Assembly (NCBI GenBank): GCA_034359265.1
Contig: CP136895.1
Span: forward strand, 40,814,001 to 40,878,000
Direction of reading: 5' to 3'
DNA length: 64,000 bases
Origin: Canna indica
Lineage: Eukaryota > Streptophyta > Magnoliopsida > Zingiberales > Cannaceae
The number at the start of each line of letters is the position of its first letter. Within the stretch, counting starts at the first letter, position 1. Below, piece by piece: positions 48,850 through 59,382 of this stretch. The translations under genes and the position numbers were made by a program. The notes under the pieces were generated by a model. That model was not told the origin of the DNA and made no database searches. It saw nothing but the letters and a program-made list of their open reading frames with translations.

Positions 48850-51004
48850 CCTAGAGTAGAGAGGAGCCAACTGCCCCTCCCTTCCACTCTCTTGGAGCCA
48901 CTGAGCAAAGCCGCCCCTCCCTTCCTCTCTCTTGGAGCCGCCGAGTAGAGCCAAGCAGAGAGCCAAGCTGCCCCTTCCTTCCCCTCTCCCTTCCTCTCCC
49001 TTCGAAGCTAAGCCACCGGCTTGGTAGAGCCGCCGCCCCTTTCCCCTTGTTTGAGCCTAGCCACCACACCCTTTGAGGCCGAATTCGGAGGCTGCTGATT
49101 AGGAATTTTCCCCCAATTTCTTATTCCTAATCAGGTGAGTGGTTTTGCCCCTCCTTTTCTTGAATTTTTTCTCATGTTCTTGAGCCGATTTGGACATTGA
49201 GACGTTCTTGTTGATTTCTCATCGATTCTTGAGTTTTGATTGCCGAATTCTTGTGTCGATATGTGGGAGGGGGCCCGAGATCCCCCTTTGTGGCAAAGGC
49301 AGCCCTAGGACTACCCTAGGGGTGCTCGGCCAAGGTGGAAATAGGGGTTCCCTCGAGGTGTTTGATGAAATGCCTAAGAGAATATTTCTTGCTTGTTTTG
49401 GGATCTATGTCTTTGATTGTTTACCTTATTAGGTTCCTATGATGTTAATGCATATCTTTTAATTAAATTTGTGATTAGTGTTTTAATCATGCATTACATA
49501 TGAAAGGATTTAATCTTGATGCCATGTATGTTCTTGATTTGGTTCTTGATTATGAGGTTTGAATCTTGTTTTAAAAATAATGTTGATGCTTGCTAAATCT
49601 TGTTTAGAAAATATGATTAAATCTTTGTGTGATTTATCTCAACATTATAAATCTATTTTGGTAATAATTAAGGATTTAATTACGGTAAATTTTGGATTAA
49701 TTACCTTGATATATTGAAAATAATCTGTTAAGAGCCAACAAAATAAATTATATGCATGAAATAAAAGCTCATGGGTTGATGATATTATGGGTCTAGGAGT
49801 TGGGATCGGGCATTGAGTGTTGCTGTGTTTCCCAATAAAGACACCCCTAAGACACCGTAGGAGACACTTGACTTAGGTCTTGTTTGCGCCATATCTTTAT
49901 GAATGGCGGAGAGGCTCGAGTAGGAGTCGGATTGCGGGCTTGGCCTGGAAGGTTAGATGATTAATTCCCAACCTGTGTTTAAGGAACAAGTTCGGATGGG
50001 TGAATCCCGATTATTCCTGCGTTTCTTGTGGAACAAGTTCGGACGGGCAAATCCTGATTGTTCCCAAGTTTCTATATTTTAAGGAATAAGTTCGGATGGG
50101 TGAATCCTGATTATTCCTGCGCTATCTTTAATGAACAAGTTTGGATGGGCGAATCTCGATTGTTCCTGCGTTTCTCGTAGAACAAATTCGAACAGGCAAA
50201 TCCTGATTGTTCCCGAGTTTCTTTATTTAAGGAATAAGTTTAGATGGGCGAATCCTGATTATTCTTGCGCTTTATCTAAGGGTTCCATTATAAGATAAGG
50301 TCGGATGGGCCAATCCCGATTATCCTCATAACCCTTGAGTGCGATTTGTTGCCTTAGGGCACGGGTAAGCTGAGACCTGTTGTTCTTCACTACTAAGTGA
50401 ATTGGTTTGTCTTTGAGCATGTGATGGCAAGATGACCTCTTAGCTAGTTATACCACTTGATGCATTACCCCTGTATGAGACAGAGACATTTTATTCTTTT
50501 ATCTCTGTGATTGATTTTTATGGTGGGGGTTGGTAGAACTGCTCACTGAGTTCTTTGAACTCATCTATTTTTTATTTCTTTTTTTTTTGCAGATCCTGAC
50601 CAGTGAGGTGGGCTGGAGCACTTGGCGCGATTGGAGGGCAAATGAGTCATATTGATCTCATAGCAGTCCTAGTTAGGGATCGTAGTCGAGTCTTTGGTAG
50701 TTTGTCATGCACTTGTATTTTCATATTTTTGAACTGTAGTCCCTTGGGGACATTCATTTCTTTCCTTCAAATTTCATTTGTGAAGAGCAAAACTGTTGAA
50801 CTTTGATTTATTTATTTTTGCACTTTAAATACTTTGCTAAAAACTTTACATCATAAATGGAAATCTATTTTGTTTACTCGTCATAATGAAAATTGCTATT
50901 TTTTCGCTATGTTTATTTATGAGTTGGCATGTGCATGGGTTAGGCTGCGGGATATAGGCACGTATACCCTGGTCGGTCACGTGACCGTTAGTTGGGGCGT
51001 GATA
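48850..51004 (+). repeat. Gypsy LTR, plus orientation, 5'-truncated
   Basis: Starts within the GC-rich gagccgcc block and lacks the TGTAATATCC start. It includes the cggccaaggtgg block (49325) and about seven tandem units of 47-52 bp around aacaagttcggatgggcgaatcc at 49980-50330. It ends at GGGGCGTGATA (51004), where the consensus is TGACA. It is the 5' LTR of the plus-strand gypsy that continues at 51005. Confidence 0.8.
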
Positions 51005-51007
51005 ATG

Positions 51008-51019
51008 TGGTATTAGAGC
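51008..51019 (+). other. Primer binding site (tRNA-Met)
   Basis: TGGTATTAGAGC starts four bases after the LTR end and differs from the standard TGGTATCAGAGC by one C-to-T change. It fixes the orientation of this gypsy copy as plus. Confidence 0.8.
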
Positions 51020-51855
51020 ATGTGGTTCGGTCTGACTATGACCTAGAGTTTGTTTACCGTATGAGGCATTGCTAGCATGTTAGTATATGGTAGGTGTTGT
51101 GTCATGAGATCAATGGGATAAGTCTGTACCTCAGCACGACATGTGGTTAGTTTATTTTAAGATTCAAGGGTGAATCATTTCATTTATTGATGATGTTTTC
51201 TTTCTGGTGGCTCTAGTGTGATGGAGGCTTTTAGTGCCGCATAGAGTAGCAATGGCAATAACTCCACGCGGAGCCAAGGCCGAGGCTAGAACGGAGGCTG
51301 ACGATAGGGCCGGGGTCGTAAAAGTAGACGACCAGTTGAGAAGAAACCAGAGAGTGCATGGACCTGTGCTAGAGAGTGCACCATTTTTGGGGGCTACCTT
51401 TGTATGGGTGCTTGGATTAGAGATCCTTGCAATGTTTGCTTAGTATCTTGAATGATTCATTGGTTCTCGTCATATAGTTTAAATATCTATGGTCTATTTT
51501 GGTTAGGACGGTCATAGGGATCCTAGGGGACCAGTTGATAGAGTTTTGTAGAAGGGATTTGTAGGGGTTGGCTGATGGTAAATTTCCCCTATAGCCAAAA
51601 TTTTGGATTGATTGGAGGATTTTCCCCTAGATTTCCAAGAAATATAAATTATGGGTGTAGAGCAACCTTATGCTTAATGGCCATGATTATGTGCGACCAG
51701 AGTTGAGCATGACCCAGAGCGATTTCGCTCTTAAGCATGTTTTGGGTACGGACAGGTTGGGCACTTCAGGTTGGATTATCTTGGCAGATGTAGACAGCAG
51801 CCTAAGTAGAGCAGAGGGAAGGCACCGATGTCAGGGCAAAGGCCAGCGAGTCGCT
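51020..51855 (+). pseudogene. Gypsy leader and gag remnant
   Basis: After the PBS there is about 200 bp of leader, then gag-like sequence from about 51222, heavily damaged by stops and frameshifts. Near 51810-51845 a stretch reads as basic linker (GKAPMSGQRPAS-like). No complete domain remains. It ends in the viral segment at about 51855. Confidence 0.5.
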
Positions 51856-54347
51856 GATTGAGAGAGACCCACTGCACTGGTATTTGCATTGAACCGAGAG
51901 GGCGCTGAGGCATCCAGGGCAGCTTCCTCTGATAAATTAAGTTCTTCAATTGAAGCTGTTGACACTGCTTCAGTATCAATTCTTGTAGTAATTGTCGTCA
52001 GTTTCTTGTAGAATGTTACCGTCTGCTCTTCTATCCGGACTCCTCCTTGCATAGCCCGTATGAAGTTGCATCCTATTAACATCTGGATGTCGTCTCTTTT
52101 ACCCATTGGAAAAGCATAGGAAAAAGGGATCTTAAACTTGTTGTCTTCAATGGACATTTGTCCATTCTTAAGTTTCATCCTTGCTGTCTATTGGGAATTT
52201 ACCCCGTTTATTAATATGGGATAAGCACTTGGCTCTAGTGCTTCGGCGGGTATGGAGTCCTGATCTATACAGCAGACTGTAGCTCCTGTGTCCAAAATGG
52301 CTTGGACCTTGAAACTCTTTATTCCTGGGATCTCCATGATCACTTCCATATTATACAATCTATTCAGAATTCTTCTTCCCTTTTTAGGAAATATCTCTAT
52401 TTCTTCTGATGCTATGTTTGCATATTCGGTTATTGATATTCCCACATTCCTTGGTTTTGAGCTGCTTCCTGGCTCTTCTTCTCTTGCTGGGAACTTTCCT
52501 TTTGCTATTTGGTCCTCCAATTCTTCTGCTAATTCCAGCTTCAGTTCCCCAAATTTCTCTCCTAATACATCTAGATCTTGACCGAGTCTCAAATCATCAA
52601 TTTCATCCTTGAGTCTCTGGTTTTCAGCCATAAGATACTTGATGTATTCTAGAAGTTCCTTGATAAGAGAGTCCTTATCATCGTAGGGCGCAAAGCTGGC
52701 CCTTTGTATTATTATCTTCCATCCTAGATTGAACCTTGAGCACATAGGGCAGACTGTTATCAGGCATTTTCTACAGTGTGCCCTCATTCTTGGGTTCGTC
52801 GGATCTTTACAGATGGTGCACTTATCACATCCCTTTGTTACTTCTTGATTGTCTTCCCAGACATGCTTGCATTCAGACATTTCCTTAGGCAATTTCACTA
52901 TTGTCCTCCAAGTGTGGATTTCCTATTTTTCTTCAGTGATTGCAAAAGCTGTCTCATAAGGTAGGTCTCTGAGTTCTGCTGTGAGTGTTTGTGCAGTTCC
53001 TGTTTCACCTTCTGAAAATGAGCAGATAGCATCACTATCGGGCACATCTTGTTCTACCGAGACCACGTCCCAATTATCGGACAGGTCTAGGTTTTCTACT
53101 ATTGCCGCTCTGGCTATGTTACCTTGTTTTCTCTTGCATTCTCTGGCGAAATGGCCTTCTTCGCCACAAATAAAGCACTTGCAACGTCTCATCTTATCTG
53201 AGTGCTTTCTTCTGAATACCCTGACATGGGTATCATGAGGCTTCCCCTTATATGTCTTGGCCTTTCTTAGGCCATACTTCTTCTCACTTCTGTAATATCC
53301 AGGTACTGGAATTTTTCTACAGATGGACAAATCCTTCAATCTCCTTTGGAAGGCTGCCCTTTTACACTGTTCTTCGAGATATTGATAGGTAAAATGTATT
53401 CTCGGAAATACTCCTAATGTATTTCCCGGATGCTTCTCAGCGAATGCCAACTCAATTTCCTTGCCTATTACTGGTGGCATCTTTCTGAAAAATTTATCAG
53501 ACAATTCTGGAGATACATACATTCTTCCAGATTTAGCTGCAAGGATTTTGTAGTCGTTTATATATTCAAAGAGGTCCTTGACGTTGTTGCACGAGAGCCT
53601 TTCCAGGTCATTGTAGGCTCTATTCTGCTCTTCAGTTGATCCTGTCACTGGGTCTTCCAAAAGAAACATTCTTCGTATTTGGGATAGGACGTTCTGAGGA
53701 TCATCTGCAATGTTTGTAAGTTCATCATATTCAGCTGGAAACGCCATCCTCCATTGGATGAACGTTTTCTTTTTCGTTTCTCCAAGCAGATTTTCAATAT
53801 AACACATCTTGGACTTATTATCAGTCCAATTCCTTTCATTCAATAGGTTCAGTGTGATGGATTCCCATCGGGATAACACATCGCTATATTGCCCTATGTT
53901 TTCGGGCAAGACTAGAATAACGCCTTGACTTGCTTGTGCTGATGGTAAATTGAATCTTTCGTCATGCTGTTTTGCGTAACCTCCTCTGAGGTTATTCATC
54001 CTGGTCTATATGGTTGGAACATTGATCAATGGATGTCTTGTTCCTGGGGGATATGATGCAGGACCCATAATGGGTTCTCTTGGTAGTTTGGTTGTGACTG
54101 ATGATTCAGCTGTTGAAAATGCGGCTTCAGTTTTATCAGTCTTTTCAAAAAAAAATTTGATCAGAGGGTACTCCATTTCTGTCGTGTAAGCTACTTCTGT
54201 TTCAAAATTGTCAGTTTGGAAGTCCTCATCCCCTCCTTCCCCCTCAAAGAAAAATGGGTTTATCCCATTTTCATTATCAGAATAATCTTCTGATGTGTCC
54301 CATTTAGGTAGGTCATCATCGATGTCATCTTCTACTTGTAAGGACAT
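51855..54347 (-). pseudogene. Pararetroviral polyprotein part: coat protein and protease
   Basis: One reading frame of about 830 codons is broken only by TAG at 54006-54008, 52923-52925 and 52188-52190; no frameshift is visible. The N-terminal part is acidic. The coat-protein part has a capsid-like helical region and a nucleic-acid-binding array CFICGEEGHFAREC, preceded by C-K (spacing CXCX2CX4HX4C, near 53170). A second array spaced CX2CX11CX2CX4CX2C (about 52830-52740) is a badnavirus hallmark. A coiled-coil region follows (about 52690-52540), then the retropepsin motif AILDTGATVCCID near 52270 and a flap/C-terminal part to about 51950. It ends before reverse transcriptase, at the gypsy junction. 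Confidence 0.85.
52981..53410 (-). repeat. 430-bp duplicated viral segment, copy A
   Basis: Matches 55141-55570 over 430 bp without gaps and with only a few substitutions (for example at 53044, 53084 and 53193). This copy sits in its natural place in the coat-protein region, covering the first zinc array. Confidence 0.92.
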
Positions 54348-54353
54348 AAGATG

Positions 54354-54596
54354 TCATAATACTGCTAAGTCTTCGTCTTCCTCATCATCAAGATCCCCGG
54401 TAAGATCATATTCTGAAAATTCATCATCTTCTTGACAAGTCATGATATAGGCTAATTCCTGTTCTAATGTTTCTGAAAACTTTTGTGTGACTGAAGTTGG
54501 TTTAACAAACCCTTCCGCTGGTTGTCCTAATGATTCAGTGGCTTTTAAGGCTTGCACATAAGTGGTGCTTGCTGCAGTTAGTCTCCAATCACTCAT
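54354..54596 (-). pseudogene. Pararetroviral ORF1-like reading frame
   Basis: An 80-codon frame starting at 54596, 270 bp downstream of the viral primer site, with an acidic C terminus. It ends in TGA at 54356-54354. The next ATG is six bases further on, in the same frame, so the two may once have been one protein or separate ORFs. Sequence similarity to a named badnavirus ORF1 cannot be judged by eye. Confidence 0.55.
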
Positions 54597-54867
54597 GAAA
54601 TAGAGTTTGAGTAGGTTCTTATTGTTCTAAACATCTATGAAGCTATGTATACTACAATAGATGATTCAAATTAAGAAAGCCAACTAGGTGCCTTCTCAAG
54701 GTTACGAATGTCACGGGAATCTTTTCCTCTTCCTGAGTATTGTTCCCTCACTTTATCGCCTACCTTAAGTACACGTCTCCTAGGTGAGCAGTCTAAATTT
54801 AAATCACATAAAGCAGTAATACAATGCTTAATGCAGGTTTAAAACAACAAGAGTACCTGAACACAAA

Positions 54868-54879
54868 GCTCTGATACCA
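54868..54879 (-). other. Viral tRNA-Met primer site
   Basis: The minus strand reads TGGTATCAGAGC, the conserved site where caulimovirids prime minus-strand DNA synthesis. It marks position 1 of the viral map and lies between the promoter and ORF1, as in badnaviruses. Confidence 0.88.
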
Positions 54880-54919
54880 GGAAAAGGATCGATGAAATAA
54901 ATTGATGTAATGAGGAAGA

Positions 54920-55023
54920 TTTATTTAAGAGATGGGAAAGAGGGAAGAGCTACAATCTTTGGAAGAGTAGAACTACTCGGTTCTCGAGTCTGCTCTGCAC
55001 CTTCCTCTAAGTGGCCTTATATA
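54920..55023 (-). promoter_or_regulatory. Viral pregenomic promoter and poly(A) signal
   Basis: On the minus strand GGCTATATAAGGCC (TATA core 55023-55016) is followed about 90 bp later by AATAAA (54925-54920) and then by the primer site. This order (TATA, poly(A) signal, primer site) is the one used by badnaviruses to make a terminally redundant pregenomic RNA. Whether it is active in this genome cannot be told from sequence. Confidence 0.75.
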
Positions 55024-55140
55024 GCCACAAGAAAGCTACGGTTGCTTCCTCCCGAAGGAAGCTCATCTTTAGTGCGGGTGCTCATTGGGCCCCATCGACC
55101 ACTAAATGATGGCTTTCCACAAGTGGGAAGTGACCATATA

Positions 55141-55570
55141 GTGAGTGTTTGTGCAGTTCCTGTTTCACCTTCTGAAAATGAGCAGATAGCATCACTATCG
55201 GGCTCATCTTGTTCTACCGAGACCACGTCCCAATTATCGGATAGGTCTAGGTTTTCTACTATTGCCGCTCTGGCTATGTTACCTTGTTTTCTCTTGCATT
55301 CTCTGGCGAAATGGCCTTCTTCGCCACAAATAAAGCACTTGCAACGTCTCACCTTATCTGAGTGCTTTCTTCTAAATACCCTGACATGGGTATCATGAGG
55401 CTTCCCCTTATATGTCTTGGCCTTTCTTAGGTCATACTTCTTCTCACTTCTGTAATATCCAGGTACTAGAATTTTTCTACAGATGGACAAATCCTTCAAG
55501 CTCCTTTGGAAGGCTGCCCTTTTACACTGTTCTTCGAGATATTGATAGGTAAAATGTATTCTCGGAAATA
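55141..55570 (-). repeat. 430-bp duplicated viral segment, copy B
   Basis: Equal in length to 52981-53410. It is joined directly to the viral intergenic promoter on one side (55140) and to gypsy pol on the other (55571). In a circular viral genome these regions are not adjacent, so the junction is a rearrangement with loss of protease, RT and RNase H between them. Confidence 0.92.
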
Positions 55571-58213
55571 GGTAACCTTATTGTTGGTTCCGCTATTGCA
55601 TTTATTTTGTTTGATACTTTGATCCAGGTGCTACACATTCATTTGTTTCTGCATTGTTTTCTGGTAAATTGCTGGGGAAACCCTCTATACTTGAGTTGCC
55701 CCTTATGGTATCTACGCCTACGGGTGATCCTGTGTTGGCAGAGATAATGTTTCGGGGCTGCGAGGTGGTCGTTTGTGGGCATGTGTTGATGGCCAAGTTG
55801 ACGCTCCTGCCGATGGTAGAGATGGATGTGATTTTGGGCATAGACTGGTTGGCGGACCATTTCACCTCAATGAATTGCAGGGCTGAGATTGTTACCTTCA
55901 GTAAGCTCGAATTGCCTCAGTTTACCTTTCAGGGTGAGGGAAGGGGAGACTCGGTGGTGGCCATTTTAGCTCTCAAGCCCCGGAAGCTGCTTCTAGGTGG
56001 TTGCTAGTCTTTCCTAGCCTTTGTGTCTGTGGCAGAGGGAAGCGGAGGTGCGGCTAGGGTCATTGAGGGAACACCAATAGTATGCAGGTTCTTTGATATT
56101 TTCCCATAGTGGTTGCCAGGTTTGCCCCCAGAGAGGGAGATCAAGTTCTGTATTGATTTGCAGCCTAGGGTGAAGCCGATCTCCATTCTGCCGTATCGGA
56201 TGACACCAGCTGAGTTGAGGTAGTTGAAGTCCCAGTTGCATGAGCAGCTTGAGATGGGCTTCATTCGCCCAAGTGTTTCGCCTTGGGGTGCTCCAATGCT
56301 CTTCGTGAAAAAGAAAGGTGGGTCCATGCAGATGTTCATTGATTATCGACAGCTTAACAAGGTGACAGTGAAGAATCATTGTCCGCTGCCCAGGATCGAT
56401 GATTTGTTTGATCAGCTTCAGGGGCTAAGTGGTTTTCCATGATTGACCTGCGGTCAGGGTACCATCAGTTGAGAATCCGGGATAGTGACATCCCGAAGAC
56501 GGCTTTCAGGTTGAGGTACTGTAACTATGAGTTCTTGATTATGTCATTCGGTTGACTAATGCACCTGTAGCATTTATGAATCTGATGAACCGAGTGTTCA
56601 AGAAATACTTGGATAAATTTGTGATAGTATTCATTGATGACATTTTAATATATTCCAGGAGCAAGGAGGAGCATGCTGAGCACTTGAGGGTAGTTCTGGA
56701 GACTCTCAGGGAGCATAAATTATATGTCAAATTCTCCAAGTGCGAGTTCTGCCTAGAGAATATAGGGTTCCTCGGCTATGTGGTGTCTAGGAAGGGAAAA
56801 AGGTGGACCCCGCAAAGATAGAAGTAGTTCAGAATTGGAAGAGGCTAGCTAATGTCATAGAGATTCGTAGCTTCTTGGGGTTGGCAAGTTATTACAAGAA
56901 ATTTATGCAGAATTTCTCCAGGATTGCAGCGCCATTGACCCGCCTGACTCAGGAGAAGGTCAAGTTCATCTGGGACAGTAAGTGCGAGGAGAGCTTTCAA
57001 AAGCTCAAGGACCGTTTGACATCGGCACCAATTCTATCTGTACCCTCGGGCTCGGGAAGGTTTGTTGTTTATTGTGATACCTCCCGAGTCGGCTTGGGTT
57101 GTGTTTTAATGCAGAATGACAGGGTGATAGATTATGCCTCCCGGTAGTTGAATATCCACGAGAAGAATTACCCGACTCATGATCTTGAGCTAGCAGCAGT
57201 GGTGTTCACATTGAAGCTGTGGCGTCACTACCTTTATGGCGAGACTTGTGAGATATAAAATAATCGTAAGAGCCTCCAGTATTTGCTCACCCAGAAGGAG
57301 TTGAACCTAAGGTTGAGAAGATGGCTTGAACTTTTGAAGGACTATGACTACACGATAATGTACCATCCGGGGAAGGCTAATGTGGTGGCAGATGCTTTGA
57401 GCAGGAAGTCTATGGGCAGTCTAGCGCATTTGGCACTTAGGAGGAGGCCGTTGGCTCAGCATTTGGCCATGTGTTTGGATGGCGGGGCAGTCTTGTCAGT
57501 ATCAGCCTCTGGTGCGTTGGTGGCTCACCTGAGGGTGCAGTTCACGTTGGTAGACATGCTGTGGGCAGCGCAGGAAGAGGATGCTTTTTGTGCACTCACT
57601 AAGGATCTGGCCAGGAGAGGCGATGCCGATAATGGTTTTGGTATTGACTCGGAGGGTGTTCTAGGGTTTAAAAATGGGATAGTGATGCTAGACATGGCTG
57701 AGGTTCGTAGGCAGGTGCTAGAGATGGCTCATCGATCTACATATACCATGCATCTAAGAACCACAAAAATGTACCGTGATCTAAGACAAAATTATTGGTG
57801 GAAGGGCATGAAGAGAGAAGTGGCTGAGTTTGTGTATAAGTGTCTGGTATGTCAGCAGATGAAGGCCGAACATCTTAAGCCGGCATGATTGCTCCAGAAC
57901 TTAAAGGTACCATAATGGAAATGGGAAAAGATAACCATGGATTTTGTGAAAGGGTTGCCAAAGTCTGGGAAGAGCAATGATTCCATCTGGGTGGTAGTGG
58001 ATTGCCTAACCAAGATGACACATTTCATACCAGTCACGACGACCTTTTTAGCCGAGCAGTATGCGAGCTTGATTTTGGATCGGATCGTCACATATCATGG
58101 TGTTCCTGTTATGATCATCTTAGATCGGGGTACTCAGTTCACAGCTCAATTCTGGCAGTCTTTCCAGGAGGCGTTGGGCACTCAGGTTCGGTTCAGCACT
58201 GCATTTCACCCTT
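55571..58213 (+). pseudogene. Ty3/gypsy pol, plus strand, truncated
   Basis: In order: protease (GSAIAFILFD near 55590; ILGIDWLADHF 55840), reverse transcriptase ([44 protein letters not shown] 56630), RNase H ([24 protein letters not shown] 57290), the linker [17 protein letters not shown], the integrase zinc finger (H...C-L-V-C) and the D-D part of the core (NDSIWVVVDCLTK, ILDRGTQF). It ends at FSTAFHP (58213), before the catalytic glutamate. Breaks include frameshifts near 56050, 56440 and 56540 and stops at 56820, 57147, 57255 and 57886. The 3' LTR is missing. Confidence 0.85.
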
Positions 58214-58262
58214 AAAAATGTGAAAAAGAATCCACCATGAAAAAAAGATGTGAAAACCTTAC

Positions 58263-58521
58263 CACATTTTGACAGCATACCATACAACAAGATTCCCCCC
58301 ATGGAGTGTCCAGTTGCTAGCAATTTTCCATCTTTACTCTGACACTGAAGTCTTATGTATTCCATCTGCACAAAATGCTAACTGGTTCAAGAATCTAACC
58401 TGATCATATACAGTTAAAAACCGCTAATTTAAGTTTAAAGCCACAAAAAGAGGTTATGTCACCTCACAACAGCAGGTATATCTTCCTCCAAGTAGTTATC
58501 AAAATCCCAGTCATAAGTAAT
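58263..58521 (-). pseudogene. Alpha/beta-hydrolase gene fragment (two exons)
   Basis: Exon about 58521-58468 reads YDWDFDNYLEEDIPAV (donor GTGAGG). Exon 58365-58263 reads MEYIRLQCQSKDGKLL and GHSMGGILLYGMLSKC (acceptor GTGCAG, donor GTAAGG). The G-H-S-M-G nucleophile elbow is typical of lipase-like hydrolases. The pair matches, from memory, the plant family with Arabidopsis At1g15060 and At1g73750. The exons join in frame, but the rest of the gene is absent. It abuts a truncated gypsy pol and is a captured or stranded fragment. Confidence 0.75.
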
Positions 58522-58785
58522 AGCATGCAAAAATAATCGAGACAGAGAGAGAGCTCCCAACAAAACTCTCGTGTTAGGAAGAAGAAGAAAAAGAAAGAGT
58601 TAGAGAGTCAAATCCATGACATTGCTTAACTTGAATCACATACTAGTCGATGTGCTGTCGTCGCCTGCCATGAAGGAGCGGGTCCAGCTGCTCCGCATCC
58701 CAAATCACCTGGAGATGCTTGGTGACAGCCTCTAGGCCATCAATGCAATGGTCATAGATGGCAAGATGCAAGCATTCTATTTGAA

Positions 58786-59139
58786 CTATACGGAAGACAG
58801 AATGAAGGAGTGGGTAAAGGATGATTTGCAGGATGTGGAGTTGCTGCTGGATGAATGGCTAAAGGATGTGGATTCAGCGGCTATGGATGTTGAAGCACTA
58901 CCCAACGATATCCTAGACTGGACAAGGAAAGCAACAACAACGGTGTCCAAGTCCAACCTCTCCAGAGATGGCGCGCAAGTGATGATGTTTCGCCATTTTA
59001 TTTGGAAGGAGCTCAAGGAGGGCGAAGACAGCTTGATGTCGTGCTGGTCTAGCGGGAATTGGGGGGACTTGAAGGAGGCCACCTTGGGGAGGAGAGACAT
59101 GACGTAGGAGAGGATGGGGAAGGAATTAGGGTTCAGATC
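58786..59139 (-). pseudogene. Host gene 5' fragment (DLNPNSFPILSYVM family)
   Basis: The minus strand has a plausible leader (cttcttcgtctccagcgatcgag) and a start reading MDLNPNSFPILSYVMSLLPK. I recall this N terminus from a conserved plant protein family of unknown function. After about 25 residues the similarity fades into a serine-rich open stretch. The opposite strand has an open frame of 119 codons over the same area, with charged, helical composition, so which strand is real downstream is unclear. It is likely a gene fragment next to the 85-bp inverted repeat. Confidence 0.45.
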
Positions 59140-59382
59140 CATGGCTTTCATCTCGATCGCTGGAGACGAAGAAGAAGAATTGGGGGAAGCAATTTAGGGT
59201 TTTTGGAGGAGATGAGGAGTTTATAGGTTTTCGGAGGAGAACTGTGCAGGATGAGAAGGTGATGAGTTGTGCGGGATGAGACGGAGATGAGAAGGAGATG
59301 CGCGCGTGCAGGTGCAGGGAAAAGGACGAGAGAACGAAAATTAGAAAACAAAGCGATGAAAAAACGAAAAGAAAAATAATAA

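Larger units (their letters stand above)
51855..55570 (-). mobile_element. Endogenous badnavirus-like pararetrovirus (rearranged)
   Basis: A segment of caulimovirid DNA in minus orientation lies between gag and pol of a plus-strand gypsy. It contains, in viral order: a coat-protein zinc-finger fragment (55570-55141), an intergenic promoter with TATA box, poly(A) signal and primer site (55140-54868), a short leader, ORF1 (54596-54354), the coat-protein region and the aspartic protease (54347 to about 51855). Reverse transcriptase and RNase H are absent. Two cysteine arrays match the spacing typical of badnaviruses. It is a relic that cannot replicate on its own: enzymes are missing and stops interrupt the frame. 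Confidence 0.88.

Noticed and set aside
49980..50330. CRISPR-like or coding tandem repeat
   Set aside because: Units of variable length without spacers, lying within an LTR; no conserved reading frame.
54910..55398. Plus-strand 162-residue protein opposite the viral segment
   Set aside because: Shadow of the minus-strand coat-protein zinc-array frame and the viral promoter; no domain on the plus strand.
58748..59107. Plus-strand 119-residue protein
   Set aside because: No recognisable domain. The opposite strand has a plausible leader and a conserved plant N terminus, although the strand question is not fully settled.
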